Shown here: piece by piece, positions 1 to 6,165 of the stretch
Numbering within the stretch: position 1 is the first letter of the stretch
Layout of the letters: the number at the start of each line of letters is the position of its first letter
NCBI GenBank assembly: GCA_964430305.1
Contig: CAYSEX010000062.1
Span: 1-11,911, forward strand
Direction of reading: 5' to 3'
Source: CAIZGX01 sp964430305
GTDB lineage: Bacteria > Bacteroidota > Bacteroidia > Flavobacteriales_D > Sanyastnellaceae
Length of the DNA: 11,911 nt
Translations under genes and position numbers: made by a program
The notes under the pieces: model-generated
What the model saw: only the letters and a program-made list of their open reading frames with translations
Told to the model about the DNA's origin: nothing
The model's database searches: none

Positions 1-2422
1 TGCTGTTGCTTTGACCTAACCGAACATAATCCAATCCAACTTCAGCAAGTGAATTTAATTTTTGAATTAAATGTTTGCTTGAAACCGAATGTTCATTCGA
101 GAAGAAAGGTATGGCCTCAGCAACGGTCATATTCAATACATCTGAAATGTTTTTTCCTTTATACTCAACCTCTAAAATCTCTTCTTTAAATCGTTTTCCT
201 TTGCACTCTTCGCAAAGCAATTCTACATCGGCCATGAACTGCATTTCAATGGTCTGATACCCATCTCCCTCGCAAGCATCGCATCTTCCACCGCTTACAT
301 TAAATGAAAAATGCGAGGGCTTCAATTGCATTTGTTTTGCCAAGGGAACCGTGGTGAAAATGGCCCGAATATCATCGTAAGCTTTCAGGTAGGTGACGGG
401 ATTGGAACGACTCGATTTTCCAATTGGATTCTGATCAATAAACTCAAGATTGACAATGCTTTTTAAATCACCAGTTAAGTCAGTAAAGTCTTGTTGGGCC
501 GAGGCAATTCCTTGAATGTGTTGACTTAATGCCGGATACAAAACCGATTTTATTAATGTGGATTTGCCGCTACCACTCACCCCAGAAACGGCAGTAAATG
601 CATGCAACGGAATTTGTATATCTACATTTTGTAAGTTGTGTTTTCTAGCGCCCGTTAAACGAATGAAATCTTTGAACTTCGTTGTTTTTCTATCAATCAA
701 AATGGTCTTTCTACCGGTTAAATAATCTGCAGTTAACGAGGTTTTTTGTTTTAAAAGTTTGGAAATTTCCCCACTAAATACAACCTCACCACCGAAGGCT
801 CCAGCCTCAGGTCCAATATCAATGACATGGTCTGCATGTTTTATAATTTCTTCCTCATGTTCAACCACAATAACCGTGTTGCCTTGGTCACGCAATGCTT
901 GCAATACCTGTATCAATCGTTCAGTATCTCTCGGATGCAATCCAATGCTTGGCTCATCTAGGATGTACATAGATCCTACCAATGCGCTTCCAATGCTTGT
1001 GGCTAAATGTATCCGTTGAGATTCTCCGCCACTCAATGAATTTGACAAACGATTCAAGGTTAAATATTCCAGACCTACATTGCACAAGAATTGCAAGCGA
1101 GAGGTTATCTCAACCAAGATTCGTTTTGCTACCGCTTGTTCATGAACATCAAGTTCAACATGTTCAAAAAAGTGCAAGCATTGATCTAAAGGCAAAAGCA
1201 GTAATTCAGAGATGCTCTTGCCATTAATTTTTACGTAGTTGGCCTCTTTGCGCAATCGAGTTCCAAAACAATCTGTACAAGCTGTTCTTCCACGGTAACG
1301 ACTAAGCATAACCCGGTATTGAATTTTGTATGTCTCACCTTCCAAGTATTTGAAAAAAGCATGAATACCGTGAAAGTGTGAGGTGCCATTCCACAATGTT
1401 TTTTTCTGTGATTCACTTAATTCATTGTAAGGCGTGTGAATGGGTAAATTTGCAGCCTTAGCGCCGCGAATAACATCATCTTTCCATTCACTCATTTTTT
1501 CGCCCTTCCAACATGCAACACAGTCTTGATAAATGGAGAGATTTTGATTTGGAATGACCAAATTTGGATCAATACCTATGATACTTCCAAAGCCTTCACA
1601 CGTTTTGCAAGCACCAACAGGATTATTAAAAGAAAACAAATGCAGCGAAGGTTCGTCGAATTGAATTCCATTTTCTTCGAAAAATGAAGAGTATAGTTTA
1701 ATTACATCTCCCTCTGATTCATACACTGCACATCTTCCTTCACCCTGTGCAAAGGCCAAATCAATACTATCCGTTAACCGTGAAAGTTCCATTTCGTCAT
1801 TGCGAACCATGCGGTCTACCAATAGATAATATTGGTTCTCTTTGTGGTAAGTGCATCCGTCTATTTCCAACCATTCACCATTCGAAAAGAAACGTGTAAA
1901 CCCTTGTTGTATGAAACTCTCTTGTTTCAAAACAAATGCATTGTCAGACTTAAATGTCAACGGGCTGAGTATCGCGAAACGAGAATCTTCTGGTAATTGC
2001 TGAATCACGTCTACAACGTCTGAAGTTTTATAGCGAACAACTTCTTGGTTTGTATAGGGGGAAACGGTTCTTCCAACACGAGCGTACAACAGCTTAATGT
2101 AATCATAAATTTCAGTACTGGTCCCCACGGTACTTCTGGAACTTCGACCAATCACTTTTTGCTCAATGGCAATAGCTGGACTAATTCCGGTAATACTATC
2201 CACATCAGGTTTATCAAACTTTCCAAGAAATTGTCTTGCATAGGAAGACAAACTTTCCACATATCTGCGTTGCCCTTCAGCATATAGCGTGTGAAAGGCC
2301 AAAGAGCTTTTTCCAGAACCACTGAGCCCTGTGAGTACCACCAGCTTGTTGCGTGGTATTTTCACATCTATGTTTTTTAAATTGTGAACGCGGGCTCCTT
2401 TTATTTCTATGTCTTTTTTCAC
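1..2422 (-). CDS. uvrA: UvrA, excinuclease ABC subunit A (3' end beyond left edge)
   Basis: DNA-damage recognition ATPase of nucleotide excision repair; it loads UvrB on lesions in the cytoplasm. About 807 residues are present of a family length near 940. The part with the second ABC signature and second Walker B lies off the left edge. Visible: first Walker A GLSGSGKSS at residues 32-40, followed by the family block EGQRRYVESL; first signature LSGGESQR from residue 463; Walker B ILDEPSIGLHPRD soon after; second Walker A GVSGSGKST at 614-622; and the C-terminal zinc module CDAC...CEEC near 711-740. The N-terminal zinc module keeps only CKTC (272-275); the usual preceding CxxC pair is absent. 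Start: GTG at 2422 is the only normal start codon between the in-frame upstream stop and the conserved DIEIKGARVHNL block, and no Shine-Dalgarno precedes it. Transcribed divergently from the sigma gene. Family assignment is certain; the start is likely. Confidence 0.96.
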   Translation of the reverse strand, partial: MKKDIEIKGARVHNLKNIDVKIPRNKLVVLTGLSGSGKSSLAFHTLYAEGQRRYVESLSSYARQFLGKFDKPDVDSITGISPAIAIEQKVIGRSSRSTVGTSTEIYDYIKLLYARVGRTVSPYTNQEVVRYKTSDVVDVIQQLPEDSRFAILSPLTFKSDNAFVLKQESFIQQGFTRFFSNGEWLEIDGCTYHKENQYYLLVDRMVRNDEMELSRLTDSIDLAFAQGEGRCAVYESEGDVIKLYSSFFEENGIQFDEPSLHLFSFNNPVGACKTCEGFGSIIGIDPNLVIPNQNLSIYQDCVACWKGEKMSEWKDDVIRGAKAANLPIHTPYNELSESQKKTLWNGTSHFHGIHAFFKYLEGETYKIQYRVMLSRYRGRTACTDCFGTRLRKEANYVKINGKSISELLLLPLDQCLHFFEHVELDVHEQAVAKRILVEITSRLQFLCNVGLEYLTLNRLSNSLSGGESQRIHLATSIGSALVGSMYILDEPSIGLHPRDTERLIQVLQALRDQGNTVIVVEHEEEIIKHADHVIDIGPEAGAFGGEVVFSGEISKLLKQKTSLTADYLTGRKTILIDRKTTKFKDFIRLTGARKHNLQNVDIQIPLHAFTAVSGVSGSGKSTLIKSVLYPALSQHIQGIASAQQDFTDLTGDLKSIVNLEFIDQNPIGKSSRSNPVTYLKAYDDIRAIFTTVPLAKQMQLKPSHFSFNVSGGRCDACEGDGYQTIEMQFMADVELLCEECKGKRFKEEILEVEYKGKNISDVLNMTVAEAIPFFSNEHSVSSKHLIQKLNSLAEVGLDYVRLGQSNS

Positions 2423-2443
2423 GTGTGGAATGTATTCGATGTG

Positions 2444-2451
2444 CGAAGGTA
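2444..2451 (-). promoter_or_regulatory. Candidate -7 promoter box for uvrA
   Basis: On the minus strand this reads TACCTTCG, one mismatch from the Bacteroidota -7 consensus TAnnTTTG, and is followed by CA. It ends 21 nt before the GTG start of uvrA, leaving room for a short 5' leader. No convincing -33 TTTG was found at the expected distance, so this is a sequence match only. Confidence 0.35.
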
Positions 2452-2496
2452 AAACCGACGACCTCGAAGAAAGTTTTTAATTTTTTTTATTTCAAA

Positions 2497-2528
2497 TTGT
2501 GATTTTTCAAAAAAATGGTTTATATTCG
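2497..2528 (+). promoter_or_regulatory. Candidate promoter for the sigma-factor gene
   Basis: TATATTCG at 2521-2528 is one mismatch from the Bacteroidota -7 box TAnnTTTG. A TTG at 2497-2499 sits 21 nt upstream, close to the usual -33 spacing. If used, it would give a leader of roughly 90 nt before the ATG at 2624. The region is very AT-rich, so chance matches are likely. Confidence 0.35.
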
Positions 2529-2610
2529 AATTCAGTTAATAACAACAACGCAAAAAGCCTATAGAAAAAAGGATTACTTTTTTTAGTTACAATTAAGTTG
2601 AACCAATAAA

Positions 2611-2619
2611 AAAGGAGGT
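2611..2619 (+). promoter_or_regulatory. Strong Shine-Dalgarno site of the sigma-factor gene
   Basis: AAAGGAGGT gives nine contiguous complementary bases to the 3' tail of 16S rRNA and ends 4 nt before the ATG at 2624. No other Bacteroidota gene start in this window (uvrA, 3464, 4514, 6166, 7792) has such a site. It supports the chosen start. It is unusual because Bacteroidota ribosomes normally sequester the anti-Shine-Dalgarno tail. Confidence 0.85.
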
Positions 2620-2623
2620 CGTT

Positions 2624-3208
2624 ATGCGTTATTCTGAATTAACAGAGCGTCAATTAGTAGCCAGCTACACAGACGGAAATCACAAAGCATTTGAAGAGTT
2701 GTTGAACCGCGTTCAATCCAAGGTGTTTGGAAAAATTCAAATGGTAGTTCGTGATTATGAACTCGCACAGGATTTATTTCAAGACACCATCTGTAAAGCC
2801 ATTCAAGCGTTGAATGATGGGCAATACAATGAAGAGGGGAAGTTCGGTGCTTGGATGATGCGTATTGCACACAACTTATGCATTGATCATTTTAGAAATG
2901 CTAAAAAAATGCAATTCGTTCGTGGCAATGATGATTACAATCCACTTGATTATGTGTCTGACAAAGCGAAGAATGTAGAGCAGCTTGTAGCCAAGCGCGA
3001 GGTGTCAAAAGAGGTGCGACAATTAATCGCTATGTTGCCAGCAGAACAAAAAGAAATTGTCATGATGCGAATTGTTTATGACATGAGTTTTAAGGAAATT
3101 GCAGATCAACTCAACATAAGCATCAATACCGCTTTGGGAAGAATGAGATATGCACTCATTAACCTCAGGAAATACATGGATAAATACCAAGTGAAATTGG
3201 TACTTTAG
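2624..3208 (+). CDS. RNA polymerase sigma-70 family factor, ECF-type
   Basis: A 194-residue alternative sigma factor that would direct core RNA polymerase to a specific promoter set. Region 2 spans about residues 8-95: the core-binding motif DLFQDTI is at 50-56 and the promoter-melting/-10 recognition part GAWMMRIAHNLCIDHFRN is at 75-92. Region 4 spans about 125-186, with a helix-turn-helix from MSFKEIADQLNIS (154 onward) into GRMRYALINLRKY. The NEEGKF stretch and the C-terminal helix are typical of a sigma type widespread in Bacteroidota (known from the family, not searched). There is no recognisable anti-sigma or FecR-like gene in the window, so its partner, if any, is elsewhere. It has its own promoter region, shared divergently with uvrA, and is closed by the terminator at 3215-3241. 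The perfect Shine-Dalgarno site suggests control at translation. Regulon unknown. Confidence 0.95.
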   Translation: MRYSELTERQLVASYTDGNHKAFEELLNRVQSKVFGKIQMVVRDYELAQDLFQDTICKAIQALNDGQYNEEGKFGAWMMRIAHNLCIDHFRNAKKMQFVRGNDDYNPLDYVSDKAKNVEQLVAKREVSKEVRQLIAMLPAEQKEIVMMRIVYDMSFKEIADQLNISINTALGRMRYALINLRKYMDKYQVKLVL

Positions 3209-3214
3209 AATGAG

Positions 3215-3241
3215 TCCCGACCAAATGGTCGGGATTTTTTT
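3215..3241 (+). terminator. Intrinsic terminator after the sigma gene
   Basis: A perfect 8-bp stem (TCCCGACC at 3215-3222 with GGTCGGGA at 3227-3234), a 4-nt AAAT loop and seven T residues. It begins 6 nt after the sigma stop codon. Classic rho-independent architecture. Confidence 0.93.
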
Positions 3242-3309
3242 GCGGTCAAGGCAATATGGCGCAACAAGGTTCGTTTAACCAAAACAAACACAAAAAAAAG
3301 TACAGGCCT

Positions 3310-3420
3310 ATGACCAACTTTACACTGAATGATCTTGAATTTTTTATTGAATCAGAAATCGCCCTCACAGAGGCGCTCGTTTCCATGGAAGATTCAAATT
3401 CCAATTACATTTGGAACTGA
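3310..3420 (+). CDS. Small acidic ORF, 36 residues, function unknown
   Basis: ATG at 3310 to TGA at 3418-3420, starting MTNFTLNDLEFFIESEIALT and ending NSNYIWN. It has seven Asp/Glu and no Lys or Arg, giving a strongly negative peptide. The middle part (about 4-26) has the hydrophobic/acidic spacing of one amphipathic helix. It lies alone between the sigma terminator and a second hairpin whose first base directly follows the stop codon. There is only a weak AGG before the start and no clear promoter. It is not recognised as a known family. It could be a genuine small protein, a leader peptide for the hairpin that follows, or a chance frame. The tight fit of stop codon to terminator favours a real gene, but this is inference. 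Confidence 0.45.
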   Translation: MTNFTLNDLEFFIESEIALTEALVSMEDSNSNYIWN

Positions 3421-3449
3421 AAAAATCCCCCGAACATCGGGGGATTTTT
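3421..3449 (+). terminator. Strong bidirectional hairpin terminator
   Basis: A perfect 13-bp inverted repeat (3421-3433 with 3437-3449) and a 3-nt ACA loop. The GC core is CCCCCGA/TCGGGGG and A-tract/T-tract arms flank it, so it can act in either direction. It starts at the base after the small ORF's stop codon and ends 14 nt before the lipoprotein ATG. It may also act as an attenuator for that gene. Confidence 0.88.
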
Positions 3450-3450
3450 A

Positions 3451-3458
3451 TTTCTTTG
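3451..3458 (+). promoter_or_regulatory. Candidate -7 box immediately before the lipoprotein gene
   Basis: TTTCTTTG, followed by CA, has one mismatch to TAnnTTTG and ends 5 nt before the ATG at 3464. If used, the mRNA would be leaderless or nearly so. No -33 element is visible, because that position falls inside the terminator hairpin. Confidence 0.35.
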
Positions 3459-3463
3459 CATAC

Positions 3464-4492
3464 ATGCGCAGTCTAGGTCTTTTTATCATTGTTCTCTTTC
3501 TCGCGAGTTGCAATTCCAACTCAGACCAAAATCAACAAACTCGGGTCATTTATCAGCCCACTTACGCAACGGCTTTTCGAATTGTAGAAGTGCAAGGTGA
3601 TACGTTAATTGAAATTCTGAAAAAGGGTCAAGTCATTCAACGTGAATCATGCAGAAAGAAGCCTCAAAGTCTGGCTGTTTTTAGCACCACCCATATTCAT
3701 TATTTGTCACAATTAAATGCACAAAATACGCTTGTGGCCACAGTCTATGGTTCGCGAGTTGAGGATGCTATTGTTCGTGAAAGAATGCGTAATAACCAAT
3801 GTGTGAATTGGGAAAATGCTGAAGTAAGTAAAGAACAAGTTGCAGTTTCAGAAGCACAGGGAATTCTTTCACTTCCTTATGAAGGCCGCAATTGGAAAGC
3901 GTTCTTTCCCGAAATGCCCATTCTTCCCATGTTCGAATATGAAGAGCTACAACCTTTAGGTAGAGCCGAATGGCTTGTTGCAGTGGGGTTTTTCATAGGA
4001 AAATCGAAAGAAAGTATCGATGCTTTCAAGCAAATTGAAAACAAATACGCGTCGCATAAAGTAGAGCAGGCCTCACAACCTAAAGTGGCGGTGTTAGCAT
4101 ATTCAGGGAGCGCTTGGACCATTGCTCCCAGCCAGTCGTTTTGGTCTGTATTATTGGCAAATGCAGGCGCTACTTATTTGGGATGTGAAGGAGATAAAAG
4201 CCAAGAGTATGATACCGAACAAGTCATTGAGCTCTTGAATCAAGCAGATGTATATCTCGAAATCAACTACAGAGAGGGTGATTACCAATTTGATGTAAAT
4301 GATTTGAGTCCAAAACTGAAAGCTTATTTTCAAGAGAACAAGAAAGAGGTTTTCGGTTGCAATACTGCCATGAATGGTTTTTTTGGACCTGCATTGTTGG
4401 AGCCAGATGTCTTGCTTCTTGAACTCAAAAACCAACTGAATAATTCGTATGCACAGTCGAAGTATTTCCAAAAACTGAATTCTGCCAACTGA
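3464..4492 (+). CDS. ABC-transporter substrate-binding lipoprotein (siderophore/cobalamin type)
   Basis: A 342-residue periplasmic-binding-type protein of the TroA/BtuF-like class III fold, expected to be membrane-anchored and to deliver an iron chelate, haem or corrinoid to an ABC importer. The N-terminus MRSLGLFIIVLFLASC is a complete lipoprotein signal: short basic start, hydrophobic core, LASC lipobox with Cys16. This decides the start at 3464 rather than an upstream in-frame ATG at 3329, whose extension would run through the terminator and the small ORF. Family features: a first lobe beginning QSLAVFSTTHIHYLSQL, the central linker helix region SKESIDAFKQIENKYASH, a second lobe beginning PKVAVLAYSG, and a C-terminal helix. 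No permease or ATPase gene is adjacent. The next gene starts 21 nt downstream. The ligand cannot be told from sequence; the binding-protein fold is fairly sure. Confidence 0.85.
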   Translation: MRSLGLFIIVLFLASCNSNSDQNQQTRVIYQPTYATAFRIVEVQGDTLIEILKKGQVIQRESCRKKPQSLAVFSTTHIHYLSQLNAQNTLVATVYGSRVEDAIVRERMRNNQCVNWENAEVSKEQVAVSEAQGILSLPYEGRNWKAFFPEMPILPMFEYEELQPLGRAEWLVAVGFFIGKSKESIDAFKQIENKYASHKVEQASQPKVAVLAYSGSAWTIAPSQSFWSVLLANAGATYLGCEGDKSQEYDTEQVIELLNQADVYLEINYREGDYQFDVNDLSPKLKAYFQENKKEVFGCNTAMNGFFGPALLEPDVLLLELKNQLNNSYAQSKYFQKLNSAN

Positions 4493-4501
4493 ATTTCACA
4501 C

Positions 4502-4509
4502 TACTTTTG
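4502..4509 (+). promoter_or_regulatory. Candidate -7 box before the carboxylase beta gene
   Basis: TACTTTTG is an exact match to TAnnTTTG and ends 4 nt before the ATG at 4514, inside a 21-nt spacer. It would give a leaderless transcript. The -33 region, inside the end of the upstream gene, has no exact TTTG at 19-21 nt. Confidence 0.4.
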
Positions 4510-4513
4510 AAAC

Positions 4514-6154
4514 ATGGATGCAAAAGAGTTATCGTTCAATGCTAACGAGGATAAAATGATGCAGCGCCTTTCTGAAATGAACCGGAAATTGCGGGTGATT
4601 TACGAAGGGGGTGGAAAGAAAAGAATTGAGAAAGAACACGAAAAAGGCAAGCTAACCGCGAGAGAGCGCATCGACTACTTGCTCGACTCCGGTTCAGATC
4701 GAATTGAAATTGGGGCCTTTGCCGGCGATGGCATGTACCCAGAACACGGGGGATGTCCGGCCGGTGGGGTAGTGGTGGTCATGGGATACATCAAGAAAAA
4801 ATTGTGTTTGGTAGTTGCGAATGATGCCACAGTGAAGGCTGGTGCTTGGTTCCCGATTACGGGCAAAAAGAATTTAAGAGCGCAAGAGATCGCCATGGAA
4901 AACCGCATTCCCATTGTTTATCTGGTAGACAGTGCGGGGGTGTATCTTCCCATGCAAGATGAAATTTTTCCAGACAAAGAACACTTCGGTCGCATCTTCC
5001 GAAACAACGCCAAAATGAGCAGCATGGGCATTCCCCAGTATGCAGCCATCATGGGAAGTTGTGTCGCCGGTGGTGCTTATCTGCCTATCATGAGCGACGA
5101 AGCTCTTATTGTAGATAAAACGGGTAGTATTTTTCTTGCCGGTAGTTACCTGGTAAAAGCAGCTATTGGTGAAGACATAGATAATGAAACGCTTGGGGGT
5201 GCATCTACCCATTGTGAAATTTCAGGGGTAACAGATTACAAAGCGAAAGATGATAAAGATGCCCTGGATACATTGAAAAAATTAATTGCAGCCCAAGGTC
5301 ATTCGTTATTGAACGCCGGTTTTGATCGAGAAACCCCGACAATGCCAAAGCGAAATATGAAAGATGTCTACGGCATATTACCCGATGATCGAACCAAGTC
5401 ATTCGAGGTGAGAGATATTATTTCGTGCATTGTAGATAACAGCGAATTCACAGAATACAAAGCCGAATACGGAAAGAGTATCGTTTGCGCGTACGCCAGA
5501 GTGAATGGATGGAGTGTTGGTATCGTTGCCAATCAGCGTGAGGTAGTGAAAAGCAAAAAGGATGGACTACAATTTGGCGGTGTTATTTACAGCGATAGCG
5601 CAGACAAAGCCGCCCGATTCATCATGAACTGCAACCAGAAAAACATTCCTCTTGTTTTCTTGCAAGACGTTACGGGTTTTATGGTAGGAAGTAAAAGTGA
5701 ACATGGGGGTATCATTAAAGACGGCGCTAAAATGGTCAACGCCCAAGCGAATAGCACAGTTCCAAAATTCACGATCATCATTGGCAATAGCTACGGTGCC
5801 GGAAACTACGCTATGTGCGGAAAAGCCTATGATCCGCGGTTAATTGTAGGGTGGCCCACTGCACAAGTTGCGGTCATGGGCGGTGCACAAGCAGCAAAAG
5901 TACTTTTACAAATTGAAGTGGCCTCGTTGAAGGCGAAAGGTGAGACCATTACCAAGGAGAAAGAGGAAGAGATGTTTTCCAAAATCAAATCCAAATATGA
6001 TGAACAAACCTCTCCCTATTATGCCGCATCAAGACTTTGGCTCGACGCAGTAATAGATCCTGCCGATACCAGAAAATGGTTATCACTGGGACTCGAGGCA
6101 GCCTCAGCCGCCCCGGCTGAAAAACCTTATGCAGTAGGGGTCATACAGACCTAA
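4514..6154 (+). CDS. Acyl-CoA carboxylase beta (carboxyltransferase) subunit, methylcrotonoyl-CoA type
   Basis: A 546-residue biotin-dependent carboxyltransferase that moves a carboxyl group from biotin to an acyl-CoA. Full family length, with two crotonase-fold halves. The N half has LTARERIDYLLD near 48-59, the acyl-CoA region DSAGVYLPMQDEIFPDKEHFGRIF and the oxyanion-type loop GSCVAGGAY at 181-189. The C half has QDVTGFMVGS, GIIKDGAKMV at 399-408, SYGAGNYAMCGKAYDPR from 426, WPTAQVAVMGGAQAA, and the C-terminal block SPYYAASRLWLDAVIDPADTRKW. The GIxKDGAKMV, GNYxMCGxAY and WPxAxxxVMGGxQAA features match methylcrotonoyl-CoA carboxylase (leucine degradation) better than propionyl- or acetyl-CoA carboxylase; geranyl-CoA or another acyl substrate is possible. 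No biotin-carrying alpha subunit lies in the window. ATG at 4514 follows the lipoprotein gene by 21 nt. Confidence 0.93.
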   Translation: MDAKELSFNANEDKMMQRLSEMNRKLRVIYEGGGKKRIEKEHEKGKLTARERIDYLLDSGSDRIEIGAFAGDGMYPEHGGCPAGGVVVVMGYIKKKLCLVVANDATVKAGAWFPITGKKNLRAQEIAMENRIPIVYLVDSAGVYLPMQDEIFPDKEHFGRIFRNNAKMSSMGIPQYAAIMGSCVAGGAYLPIMSDEALIVDKTGSIFLAGSYLVKAAIGEDIDNETLGGASTHCEISGVTDYKAKDDKDALDTLKKLIAAQGHSLLNAGFDRETPTMPKRNMKDVYGILPDDRTKSFEVRDIISCIVDNSEFTEYKAEYGKSIVCAYARVNGWSVGIVANQREVVKSKKDGLQFGGVIYSDSADKAARFIMNCNQKNIPLVFLQDVTGFMVGSKSEHGGIIKDGAKMVNAQANSTVPKFTIIIGNSYGAGNYAMCGKAYDPRLIVGWPTAQVAVMGGAQAAKVLLQIEVASLKAKGETITKEKEEEMFSKIKSKYDEQTSPYYAASRLWLDAVIDPADTRKWLSLGLEAASAAPAEKPYAVGVIQT

Positions 6155-6165
6155 TTGCTGTTTCT

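Noticed and set aside
3329..3463. Upstream in-frame extension of the lipoprotein gene (45 more codons)
   Set aside because: It would be translated through the 13-bp terminator and over the 36-residue ORF, and would bury a perfect lipoprotein signal peptide; ATG 3464 is far better.
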